A stretch of DNA of 64,000 nucleotides from Rhynchopus euleeides (lineage: Eukaryota; Euglenozoa; Diplonemea; Diplonemida; Diplonemidae): contig OY723300.1 of the NCBI GenBank assembly GCA_963210315.1, forward strand, positions 1,178,001 through 1,242,000, in the 5' to 3' direction. This document shows positions 44,101 to 52,510 of the stretch, piece by piece (within the stretch, counting starts at the first letter, position 1; every line of letters starts with the position of its first letter). The notes under the pieces were generated by a model. It ran no database searches. It was not told where the DNA came from and saw nothing but the letters and a program-made list of their open reading frames with translations. The translations under genes were made by a program, and so were the position numbers.

Positions 44101-46194
44101 GACAGCGATCTGCGCCAGGCACGCCTGTGCGGGACTGTGCTCAAGGAGTGCCGCTTCAACAACTGCTGGCTGGATCACGCAATCATCTCAGAGGGCAATC
44201 TCACACGCTCTGACTGGGAGGGCTGCTCATTCGGTGCGCCTCTCCCGCCTCTGTTGGGACACACCTCCTACGTCAACTCCGTGACTGTCACACCAGACGG
44301 ATCGAAGATCATCTCATCATCTGGCGACAACAGCATTCGTGTCTGGGATACATCGTCAGGCAAGCAGTTGCTGAAGCTTGAAGGCCACACCTCAGGTGTG
44401 GGCTCCGTGACTGTCACACCAGACGGATCGAAGATCATCTCATCATCTAGCGACAACAGCATTCGTGTCTGGGATTCATCAACAGGCAAGGAGTTGCGGA
44501 AGCTTGAAGGCTACACCTCATCTAGGAACACCGTGGCTGTGACGCCAGACGGATCGAAGATCATTTCCGCTTTTCGGGATAACAGCGTTCGTGTATGGGC
44601 TATGTCAACAGACAACGAGTTGCAGAAGCTTGAAGGCCACACCGGCACTGTACGCTCCGTGGCTGTAACACCAGATGGATCGAAGATCATCTCAGGATCT
44701 GGCGACAGGAGCGTTCGTATCTGGGATACATCAACAGGCAAGGTGTTGCAGTCCCTTGAAGGCCACACATCCTCTGTGAACTCCGTGGCTGTTACACCAG
44801 ACGGAGCGAAAATTATCTCAGGGTCTGACGACTTCAGCATTCGTATCTGGGATACATCAACAGGCAAGATGTTGCAGCAGCTTGAAGGCCACACCACCTG
44901 TGTGCTCTCCGTGACTGTCACACCAGACGGATCGAAGATCATCTCTGGAGCTCTGGGCAGCAGCGTTTGTATCTGGGAGACATCAACAGGCAAGCAGTTG
45001 CAGACGCTTGAAGGCCACACCTCATGTGTCTACTCCGTGGCTGTCACACCAGACGGATCGAAGATCATCTCAGGATCCTGGGACAGGAGCGTTCGTATCT
45101 GGGATACATCAACAGGCAAGGGGGAATTGCAGAAGCTTGAAGGCCACACCTCCTCTGTGAACACCGTGACTGTCACACCAGATGGATCGAAGATTATCTC
45201 AGCAGCTCGCAAAGACGGAGTTCGCGTCTGGGACACAGCAACCTGCAAGGAGTTGCAGAAGCTTGATAGCCCCTCTGTGCTCTCCGTGGCTGTTGCACCA
45301 GACGGATCGAAGATCATCTCAGGATCCTGGGACAACAGCATTCGTGTGTGGGATGCATCAACAGGCAAGGTTTTGCTGAAGCTTGAAGGCCACACCGATT
45401 CTGTGAACACCGTGACTGTCACACCAGACGGATCGAAGATCATCTCAGGATCTGGCGACGGGAGCGTTCGTGTCTGGGATACGTCAACAGGCAAGGTGTT
45501 GCAGACCCTTGAAGGCCACATCTCCTCTGTGCTCTCCGTAGCTGTCACACCAGATGGATCGAAGGTCATCTCAGGATCCTGGGACAACAGCATTCATGTC
45601 TGGGATACAGCAACAGGCAAGCAGTTGCAGAAGCTTAAAGGCCACTCGCCTGTGAACTCCGTGACTGTCACACCAGACAGATTGAAGATCATCTCAGGAT
45701 CTGGCGACAGGAGCGTTCGTATCTGGGATATATCAACAGGGAAGGTGTTGCTGAAGCTTGAAGGCCACACCTCCTCTGTGAAATCCGTGGTTGTCACACC
45801 AGACGGATCGAAGATTATCTCAGGCTCTGAGGACAACAGCATTCGTGTCTGGGATACATCAACAGGCAAGGAGTTGCAGAAGCTTAAAGGCCACACATCC
45901 TCTGTGAACACCGTAGCTGTCACACCTGATGGGTTGAAGATCATCGCAGGATCTGTCGACAGCAGCGTTCGTGTCTCCTCCATGTCTGTGGCAAGCGGAA
46001 CGATGGCATCTGGCGTACTCAACTGTCCTGACGTGTGTGATGGCAACGTGATGCCCACCGGTGACGCATCCTGGCGCCTGCAGACTGTTATTGGCATTTG
46101 GCCCGTTGTGCCTGTTCCCTTTCAATGCACAGGGCTCGACACTGTGACGCCTCCTGTTGCATGCAGTGTGCTTGGTGGCGTGACTGCTCTGTAG
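41116..46194 (+). CDS. Ankyrin / ADP-ribosyltransferase / NACHT / WD40 NLR-like protein
   Basis: 1,692 aa, one exon. The start is the first in-frame ATG and gives MGASASVQ, a good N-myristoylation context, so membrane attachment is likely. Order: ankyrin-like repeats (about 20-115); a mono-ADP-ribosyltransferase domain with Arg383 (VFRGI), FTSTT 404-408 and the E446-A-E448 motif; a NACHT NTPase with Walker A GDGGTGKT 567-574 (Lys573) and Walker B VILDSLDE (Asp651, Asp654, Glu655); the NLR-type helical end FRHKTLGEFLVARRL near 888-902; a pentapeptide-like stretch (995-1040); then 14 WD40 repeats (about 1045-1625) and a short tail. By family logic the propellers sense, NACHT oligomerises and the transferase acts. 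By eye the WD40 half uses more A/T-ending codons than the GC-rich first half. No neighbour suggests a partner. Confidence 0.85.
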   Translation: MGASASVQDHGRPWWGSAPAVKEALEGGKWRQLLEEHKADVNVTDPHTRRTLLHEVLQPGCREVPAAVEAVKFLVGCGAASVPDGEGRTPVWYALQHRDGDTRSALLAALGEHVGKMQTEVANRLRRFLTDEWPRLKERVAAAAHTASQAPQQGEVQAQSPAQDIRIQKPTDKDKTSERLQNQVDGRKVCFTRNDAACDAPLLEWLVQLLTLKPDLGYRANHVDSMLLGLQFVVQRVLQCVENAPDEIEDWMAVSDWFEHLCAGYLFTCDCVEYEVDDTRTGKLVCNADGAPIVKEYHNNFSDAAVLRNHGADYMRPALYFGMNQAMRTIGLSKEAHESAAGSVFELEEAPAQLHVIATFQPLIAKLTRLIRSRRPNLTTVFRGINVNVSAQYKVGTSVVWNAFTSTTKNQGVAKDFLYGKAGTFFVIVAKQGAAEVGFASVFPQEAELLYDSNIEFRVQWKLSPTLLRMVGQPFDVIVMQEVAKYDNDNGSSSVLDQVEAVRKVLQHTASLFAEFLEGYVEGRVGDDTHVPEAETRMLLHEVDEWLAADGDAEARETGRHPLCLVGDGGTGKTSAAVAVLCHLLQEKKAGGVASQRRKPVFPVFVALPAIGVDTVTTHAGIDEFIRKSFGLDEAALEHLSREYDVVVILDSLDEVGLTQKALSGAYKASGGQGLLQLHPWCAKQCSVIVTTRGEYLKSVGHTPSQVCGDGTRSLYMQSFTEADAVMYIGKVRAAQLAKAEQRVLAAEPVPEHTVADAEVAVLSQLRNPFLLHMACYAQCELSSCGAQAQQCLSDVAVYEAYLQKYVEVELRQGSTEAGSARVQKVLLVGELIACAMLQAQTWQGVLGKERVRLLEEDNVDSVEADEAFRLLPFRVESFNDDSSAFAFRHKTLGEFLVARRLARKGGVGETLGYKVRRAFSQDAPNVLQYFADMVLTRGGDARDTTVVTELLPLVLSTRDADADVVSLASASNAMALAARTRFVFWCDLSGVLVQDSDLRQARLCGTVLKECRFNNCWLDHAIISEGNLTRSDWEGCSFGAPLPPLLGHTSYVNSVTVTPDGSKIISSSGDNSIRVWDTSSGKQLLKLEGHTSGVGSVTVTPDGSKIISSSSDNSIRVWDSSTGKELRKLEGYTSSRNTVAVTPDGSKIISAFRDNSVRVWAMSTDNELQKLEGHTGTVRSVAVTPDGSKIISGSGDRSVRIWDTSTGKVLQSLEGHTSSVNSVAVTPDGAKIISGSDDFSIRIWDTSTGKMLQQLEGHTTCVLSVTVTPDGSKIISGALGSSVCIWETSTGKQLQTLEGHTSCVYSVAVTPDGSKIISGSWDRSVRIWDTSTGKGELQKLEGHTSSVNTVTVTPDGSKIISAARKDGVRVWDTATCKELQKLDSPSVLSVAVAPDGSKIISGSWDNSIRVWDASTGKVLLKLEGHTDSVNTVTVTPDGSKIISGSGDGSVRVWDTSTGKVLQTLEGHISSVLSVAVTPDGSKVISGSWDNSIHVWDTATGKQLQKLKGHSPVNSVTVTPDRLKIISGSGDRSVRIWDISTGKVLLKLEGHTSSVKSVVVTPDGSKIISGSEDNSIRVWDTSTGKELQKLKGHTSSVNTVAVTPDGLKIIAGSVDSSVRVSSMSVASGTMASGVLNCPDVCDGNVMPTGDASWRLQTVIGIWPVVPVPFQCTGLDTVTPPVACSVLGGVTAL
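44250..46000 (+). repeat. 14 near-identical 126-bp WD40-encoding units
   Basis: Each unit encodes 42 residues with the frame SVTVTPDGSKIISGS...IRVWDTSTGK...LEGHT. Thirteen are close to full length; the ninth lacks the EGH part and the twelfth is one residue short, while one linker has an added codon (GKGELQ). Fourteen units equal two seven-bladed propellers. DNA identity between units is high, including synonymous positions (ATCGAAGATCATCTCAGGAT recurs), indicating recent duplication or gene conversion. Confidence 0.9.
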
Positions 46195-46639
46195 TGCACA
46201 CACGGAGCGCAGTGTGGCACGGGATGTGTGCAAGGCAAGTTTGCGAGGCACGTTTGCGTTGAGCTGAAAGCAGCCACCAGTATCATACAAGACAAAGCGG
46301 GGAAGGAGAGTGAGGTGTGGTCTGGTGTGTGGTGCACTGAACTTACCCCAAGACGATTTGGGTGAGTGTGTGTCTCTGTCAAGTTCCACCTTTCCAGGTG
46401 ACACTTGGGGAGCCTCTGAGTACATGCACACAACCCTGGCCAGCCAGCGTTAAGTCAGCCCACCCCCAAGGGAATAATGGGCAGCATGCCACAGTTCTCC
46501 CTCGTCGGTGTTCCTAAAAGGGCAGACCGTGCTCGAGGGTGTTGGGATACTTGCTTTCACCCTCCACCCCCCGACAATCGCCCCCCCCCCCCCCCTCCCC
46601 CCTCCCGCAGTTGCACGGCGCACTAGTCGACGAGATAAC
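46195..46639. other. Intergenic DNA after the NACHT gene
   Basis: No gene seen. Ends in a C run (46576-46604) just before the second MITE copy. Confidence 0.5.
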
Positions 46640-46955
46640 TACCGTATACGTAAATATTATGGAACGGGCCCATTTTTGCCCGGTCCGTTCCATAATATTT
46701 ACGTTCCAAAATATTTACAGGGCCAGTTGGGGACTCGGTGGTGAGGATGGCTTGCCTCAGGAATCGCGCGAAAAGTGCACGAGTAGGTCCCGTCAGGGAC
46801 TCTGTATGCCGTCCGATCACCTGGTCCAAGTCCCCGAGTCGCAGAAAGCCCTGTAAATATTATGGAACGAAAAAAATCTGGAACGCCACCCACCAGCGTT
46901 CCAAAATATTTACGTTCCATAATATTTACGTTCCAAAATATTTACGTATACGGTA
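46640..46955. mobile_element. MITE family copy 2 (316 bp)
   Basis: Near-identical to 17718-18050, with the same TACCGTATACGTAAATATT ends. The flanks read GATAAC on the left and GTTACC on the right, so the palindrome extends a few bases outward. The small size difference comes from a missing TTCCATAATATTTACG unit and single-base indels near the right end. It lies only about 450 bp past the NACHT stop. Confidence 0.85.
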
Positions 46956-47472
46956 GTTACCTCACTCGTCAAACTAGAAACTAGGGCGCCGTGTGGGGAC
47001 TCCTCCCCCCCAATGGGGGGTTTTGTTTTCCCCTTCTCCCCCTGCCGTTATACGGCAGGATGCCTCTGCTCTTGCCGTGACCCGTGGAGCCGGGCTACGA
47101 TCCACACTTTTTTATCTTTTTCTTTTAGGGGGTCTTCGCTGGCCGTTATGGTTCGTTAAAGTCCGGCATTCGTCAAGTAATTAGAAAAATGAGGGTTTCC
47201 GGCCAAAATGGCGAGGCTTGTGACGACGACGACGGGCTTCCGTCACGAAATTCCGTTAGCGAAGCCCCCCCAAAAAAAATTGAATTTCGGGTTTTTCGCT
47301 GTTCGTCACCTGTCGTCAAGCTTCGTCAAACTTCGTCAATTTTCAGCCAAAAAAACGGAAAATGCACCAAAATGCACCAGGAGCGCAATAGGTCAGGAGG
47401 GAAAAATTTTCATACCAGGGACCCACAGGGACGACTTCTGTGCCACAGGTGGGGCCGGGGAGCCACGAGTGA
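46956..47472 (+). other. Spacer leading into the minisatellite
   Basis: No gene. Around 47112-47215 the text TTAGGGGGTCTTCGCTGGCC, AAAATGAGGGTTTCC and GGCCAAAATGGCGAGGC resembles the reverse complement of 52745-52870 next to the LINE, so it may be another LINE-associated 5' end in the opposite orientation. Confidence 0.4.
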
Positions 47473-48259
47473 GGTACTTTCCCGCCCCAGGCGAGATTGC
47501 CCCGGTACTTTCCCGCACCGGGCGAGATTGCCCCGATACTTTCCCGCCCCGGGCGAGATTGCCCCGGTACTTTCCCGCCCCAGGCGAGATTGCCCCGATA
47601 CTTTCCCGCCCCGGGCGAGATTGCCCCGATACTTTCCCGCCCCAGGCGAGATTGCCCCGGTACTTTCCCGCCCCGGGCGAGATTGCCCCGATACTTTCCC
47701 GCCCCAGGCGAGATTGCCCCGGTACTTTCCCGCACCGGGCGAGATTGCCCCGATACTTTCCCGCCCCGGGCGAGATTGCCCCGTTACTTTCTCGCCCCAG
47801 GCGAGATTGCCCCGGTACTTTCCCGCCCCGGGCGAGATTGCCCCGATACTTTCCCGCCCCAGGCGAGATTGCCCCGTTACTTTCCCGCCCCGGGCGAGAT
47901 TGCCCCGGTACTTTCCCGCACCGGGCGAGATTGCCCCGATACTTTCCCGCCCCAGGCGAGATTGCCCCGTTACTTTCCCGCCCCGGGCGAGATTGCCCCG
48001 GTACTTTCCCGCACCGGGCGAGATTGCCCCGATACTTTCCCGCCCCAGGCGAGATTGCCCCGTTACTTTCCCGCCCCGGGCGAGATTGCCCCGTTACTTT
48101 CCCGCCCCAGGCGAGATTGCCCCGATACTTTCCCGCCCCGGGCGAGATTGCCCCGGTACTTTCCCGCACCGGGCGAGATTGCCCCGATACTTTCCCGCCC
48201 CAGGCGAGATTGCCCCGTTACTTTCCCGCCCCAGGCGAGATTGCCCCGATACTTTCCCT
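47473..48259. repeat. 31-bp minisatellite, about 25 units
   Basis: The unit is GTACTTTCCCGCCCCGGGCG followed by AGATTGCCCCG. Variation is almost confined to two sites: G, A or T in CCCCGNTAC, and CCCCAGG, CCCCGGG or CACCGGG. The unit has no stop in several frames, so three + frames and at least two - frames stay open across the array, giving spurious proteins of up to 369 aa. Units carrying CACCGGG always follow GGTAC and precede a GATAC unit; a three-unit (93-bp) higher-order pattern is visible at about 47.9-48.1 kb. It is not a CRISPR: there are no unique spacers. Confidence 0.95.
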
Positions 48260-48569
48260 TACCAAGTAAGCTTGTTTAAGCAGCTCTGCTGCGTCTAGGG
48301 AGGTCTAGGGTGTAGGTAGTACTTGAGAATGATTACTAGTATGGGGCATATGCCCGTCTGACCTCTTACCTACGGGTAAGGATGGAAGGGGAAGTGCACC
48401 AGCCGCCACTCAGCGCCCTTCATCAGGCCACTGAGTCGCTTCCCCGGCTGTGCTCTCTCTCCCCCGTACGTTTCGCGTTGCTGGCCAACTGGAGACTTCT
48501 GCAGGATGACACCCCGCCCCACCTCCTCTTGCCTCGAGCTGTGTGTCGCTGATGTGGCCCCTGGGACAG

Positions 48570-48679
48570 GGCGAGATTGCCCCGATACTTTCCCGCCCCA
48601 GGCGAGATTGCCCCGATACTTTCCCGCCCCAGGCGAGATTGCCTCGATACTTTCCCGCCCCCGGCGAGATTGCCCCGTC
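48570..48679. repeat. Short outlying cluster of the 31-bp minisatellite
   Basis: About 3.5 units in the same orientation as the main array 310 bp to the left; sequence types are CCCCAGG with GATAC and one CCTCGATAC/CCCCCGG variant. They interrupt the LINE RT frame exactly after its LESIAPEETG codons. Confidence 0.85.
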
Positions 48680-50146
48680 TCCTCAGGCGCAATGCTCTCC
48701 AGCCACTTCAGCGCAGGCTTCACTCGGATTGCTGCCCACACCCTGTACAGCACGGGGGTGATGCTGATGGGGCGCTGCGACAGCGGCTCACCTGAGCTGC
48801 CGGGCTTGGGAATGAGGCAAATCATGGCGTGCATCAGCTGCTCCGGCCATTCGCCCGATCTCTCGACCTCATTGAACACCTCCGCGAACAACTTCAGTAG
48901 GTCCCCTGGGAGTTGCCGCAGCTCGTGCACCCTCCAACCGTGTAGGCCCGGCGAGGTGGATGTAGACATTTTTGCCAGCGCTGTCCCAACGTCTTCTGCC
49001 GTGATGGTCGGTACGAGAACACTATCCCCGCCTCCTGCGTCCAGCCCTTCTGCATCCTCGCCTTCCACGTGCGGAGTCTTTCGTCGCGGAGCGCGTCGAA
49101 CATGCCTCGCTGAGATCCCTCCAGGGCGACAAGGGCCATCTCCATCGTCTCGAGGTCCGGCAGTTGTGAGGTGGTGCCCGCCAGCGCCGCCTCCAGCCCC
49201 GGGGGAAGGCCCCCTCCCTTCAGCCGCTTCTTCGCAGCGTCCCAGGCGTGCTCTTCGTTGGGTGGGGGGGGGTATGGCGCAGACTCCAGCAGTCGGTGGC
49301 GGCCCTCCAGGATGAGGGTCCGGAGGTTCCCCAACAGCTTGTCCTTCGCCCGGGTGTTCTTGTCGCCCGCTCCTCGGGCGGAGGCGGGGCGGTGTTTGGT
49401 GGCCACCCTCGACCGCTGCATGTGGTAGCCCTCCGCCCTGCCCGTGTACGCCGTTTCCTGCCTTCCGAGTTGGCCCACGTGGACACGCTTCAGGAAGTTC
49501 TCGCTGCAGGCTGAGGCCCGGCGGAGGAGTTGCGCTCCTGTTGCACCCTCTTTCGTTTCCTCTGCGGTTAGGCATATCACTTTGTCGCCTGACCCGACGC
49601 GCCCCAGGTGCAGCCTATCCGTAGCGCCGAGTACCCACACCTGGGCCCCAACACCTCAGCCGCTACCCTGAGTGTGGCCCCGTCCCCGTAGACCCCGCTC
49701 TGTGCCTGCGCCGCGATGTAGTCGTCGTAGGACGGGGGTGCCCGGGGGTCATCTATATCGGGCGCGTAGGTTGCTCGCCTCTCGGCGTCCTGTCCCAGGG
49801 TTTCGACTACAGCTGCTCTGAGAGAGGCCGCCGTCCATCCCGCACATTGCACCGCGAGGCCGGTGTATTGGCAGTTGCCATCTTTCGCCACCGCCTCTCG
49901 CACTGCCAGCAGTCGTTGCGCCATCTCTGCCAGCCATCGGTCGTCCTGCTCTACTGAGGAGGGGGAGTACTCCTGTCCCCCTCCTCCCCGAAGCCCCCGG
50001 GGTTCTCCTGCCCCAGGGGCGTGGCTTCTATGCTCTCTCGCTCTATCTAAGGGTCCCGCAGAGGTTACTCCTGTCCCTGCGGGTTTTGGTTCTCTATGGG
50101 GGGGTTGTGGGGAGGGTTCGCCGGCGGCGAGAGGGTGCTGCGCCAC
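48676..50146 (-). pseudogene. LINE ORF2 relic: OTU-like protease plus partial reverse transcriptase
   Basis: In the frame 50146-49577 the stretch AVAKDGNCQYTGLAVQCAGW carries the D-G-N-C nucleophile motif of OTU proteases. It is followed by SLRAAVVETLG and, about 50 residues on, SGVYGDGATLRVAAEVLG, the position of the family's G(G)-D/E-L-A-L helix. A frame change near 49.6 kb leads into TITAEDVGTALAKMSTSTSP, GLHGWRVHELRQLPGD, HAMICLIPKPG and LSQRPISITPVLYRVW, the fingers motifs of non-LTR reverse transcriptases (expected K-x-PG-DG, LIPK and RPI-L). Cysteine-protease domains are known in some LINE clades (NeSL, Dualen/RandI). Catalytic Asp residues of the RT are missing because the sequence stops at the minisatellite. 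Confidence 0.65.
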
Positions 50147-50615
50147 GGGCGCTCCCCCTATCCCCTGGTCGGCGCCCCCGCCGGGGGAACCGGAATCCTT
50201 AGGGTGTAGGCCGGGCCCCCCCCTTGAGGGGGCGCCTCACCCCCTCGTAGGGGTTGTAGCGCTTAGCCCCCCTCCACAGTAGGGGTGCCTTGCCGTTCTT
50301 GCCCGCGCCCTTCCCCGCCACCCGGGGTGTGTCGTTGACGTCCTGATCAGCTGCCGCGTCCCCTTGTCCGGCCTCGGCCCCTTTGTTCCCGAGCGCGGGT
50401 TGCTGAGGGGGGGGCAGCTGCTCGGACGCCGGGGGCTGCCCTTCGCCTCCGCATCCGGGGTCAGGCTGCTGCTGCTGCTGCGGTGCGGGCACGGACGGAG
50501 TGTATCCCCGGGCGCAGGAGCGGCTGCGGGCGCTGCGGAGGTGGCGGTGGTGGTGTTGTTGTTGCTATCAGACGCGGGGGGTTCGAGGTCAGCGTTGGCT
50601 GTAGGGGCAGGTTGG

Positions 50616-52455
50616 TCAGCCCCTGCCGGTGGTGGCGCGACTGCCGTTTCGGTCTGGGCCGGCTCCGCTGTTGCCGCCACTGGGGGGTGGCGCCGTTGTT
50701 GCTGTTGTTGTTGCTGCCGTTGCCGTTGCATGGCGCAGCGCCTCTCTCACCTGCACATCCTCGCGGATGACCTCTTGCAGGGTCGCCGAGGCCCTCTCCC
50801 GTTCTCTGGAGGTGTCCCTGCCCTCGCGTTTGCGGGCCCGCCGCGGGGAGCGGCACCGGCTCCTGCGCTGCTCACCTGGCCTCCCCCGGGCGGGCTGGGC
50901 ATGGTAGTGGTGGTGGAGCTCGGCGAGGTGCGCCCTCGTCTCCTCCGCGACTGCCCGCTGTGATTCAGCGAGCTCGGCGCGCATCCCCTCCAGGTGCCGC
51001 CGCCCGTCCGCCACCATTGCCTGCTGGGCGTCATTGCCCACGCGCTGCCTGCCCAGCTCCTCCCGGAGCTCGCCCAGCTGCTGCTCGCTCGCAGCCCGCA
51101 GGCCGTCCGCAGTCGCCTGCGCTGTCGCCTGCACGTCGGCGAGGGCGGCTGTCAGGCGCGCGTCCGCCTGGGCTTGGCTGAGGCGCCCCTCCTCGGCGAC
51201 GGCGGCCAACCGCGACAGCAGCTCCACCCCTTTCTGCTGCTGCTCACCTAGCGCGGCCGTGATGCGGGCGACCTCCGCCTGTCCCGCGCTGCTCACCCGC
51301 TTCTGTTCGTCCTTGAAGGACTTGAACTCCTTGCGGAGGCCGCTCATGCCCGTCTGCAGGGACTTCGCCTGGAGCTGGGGCAGTGCCTGCTGTGCCTCCC
51401 CCACGCTCCCCTGCAGCCCCAGCATGGCTTCCCGGGCCCCCTGCACCTCCGCGAGCAGGGCGTGGCGGTGCTCCTCGCTCTGGTCATGGCGGGTGGTGTG
51501 CTGCTGCAACTGCTCCCGCACTGCCCGAAGGCTCGCCTCCAGCTTCGCCGCCCTCCCGCCGAGGGCCTCACCCCTGCGGCGTTCTTCCCCGAGGCCGCTC
51601 TCCGCGTCCTTGCGCAGGCCAACAAGCAGGCCGCGCAGCTCCCCGTGCACTCGGGCGTGCTCCACGCCCTGCCCCTCCAGCTGCGCCTTCAGCTCGCGCA
51701 CAGCCTTCGGTGTGCCAGGCTGGGGGGGAGTCGCGGCGGGACGCTCCTGGAGGTCGTCCAGCTGGCGCTGCTGGGCTGCCAGGCGCTGCAGGAGCTCATC
51801 CTGCCGGGCCTGCTGCTCCCCGAGCTGCTGCTGGAGTCGCCGTACCTCGGCGCGCTCCCCCTGCGCGGCTGTCCTCTGCTCCCCAAGCTCCTGTTGAAGT
51901 CGCCGCACTTCGGCGTGCTCCCCTTGCGTGGCCGCCTGCTGGTGGCCTTGTTGTGTAGCGAGTTGTTGCTCAAGGCGCTGTCGCTGCTGGTCCTGCTGCC
52001 TCTGCTGCCTTGAGCAGATCGTGCAGGCGCTGCACCTCCTGCTGCAGCGCGGGTACGCCGTCCTGCGTGGGGGCGCCGGCGCCAGGGTCGGCTGCGGTGG
52101 CGGCGGCGATGGTTGCGGCGGGGTCGTGGCCGAGGGCCACCAGGCGGCGGCCCAGACGCTCCAGGTCCTTCTGGAGCCGCTCCACACGCTGGCAGGCCTG
52201 CTGCGCGTGCTGCTGCGCGGCCGCCGCGGCGCCACCCCCGCGTCCGGTCTTCCCCAGGTGCGTCCTGGACTTGGCGGCCCGGCCCGCCTTCGCCGCCGCC
52301 TCGCGCTCTTCCCGCACTCTGGCCTGGAGGCCGTCGTACCGCCTCTTGAGGCGGTCCAGCTCCTCTCCCTTCTTCCGCTCCTCCGCCTGTCGCCGCTTCT
52401 CCTCCTCCAGCAGCGCTGTGTCCGTGAGGGCCACGGCCTTGCCGTTCACCTGCAC
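50616..52455 (-). pseudogene. LINE ORF1 relic: long coiled coil
   Basis: Starts at ATG 52455-52453 (MQVNGKAVALTDTALLEEEK) and is rich in Glu, Arg, Lys and Gln heptads (RRLQQELGEQRTAAQGERAE; QLGELREELGRQRVG). The frame moves near 52.0 kb from the starting frame to the one spanning 52235-50616, then again near 50.7 kb into an Ala/Pro/Thr/Asn-rich C-terminal region (NNNTTTATSAAPAAAPAPG). No zinc knuckle is visible. Its strand, position ahead of ORF2 and coiled-coil nature fit a LINE nucleic-acid chaperone. It could alternatively be an unrelated host coiled-coil gene, less likely given the frame breaks. Confidence 0.55.
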
Positions 52456-52510
52456 CGACCATGTGGGGGGGGTGCCAGAGGGGGGGGAGGGGGGCTGTCC
52501 GCGATGATGG

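Larger units (their letters stand above)
48370..52510 (-). mobile_element. Decayed non-LTR retrotransposon (LINE), minus strand
   Basis: Reading down from about 52.5 kb: a coiled-coil ORF1, then ORF2 with an OTU-like cysteine protease and the N-terminal part of a reverse transcriptase. The RT is cut off at 48680, where four minisatellite units (48570-48679) are embedded; 190 bp of uncertain origin follow to 48370. Palm subdomains with the catalytic Asp pair and any endonuclease are absent, so it is 3'-incomplete. ORF1 changes frame at least twice. The 5' end may reach 52.87 kb. Confidence 0.7.

Noticed and set aside
47473-48259. CRISPR array
   Set aside because: Repeats are contiguous 31-bp units with two variable sites, no spacers, and the genome is eukaryotic.
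47189-48298. 369-aa repetitive protein across the minisatellite
   Set aside because: All + frames are open because the 31-bp unit lacks stops; no start context, no unique domain.
49577-50146. OTU protease as an independent host gene
   Set aside because: Same strand and order as the LINE ORF1 and RT pieces, minus strand unlike all host genes, no intron or C-rich acceptor.
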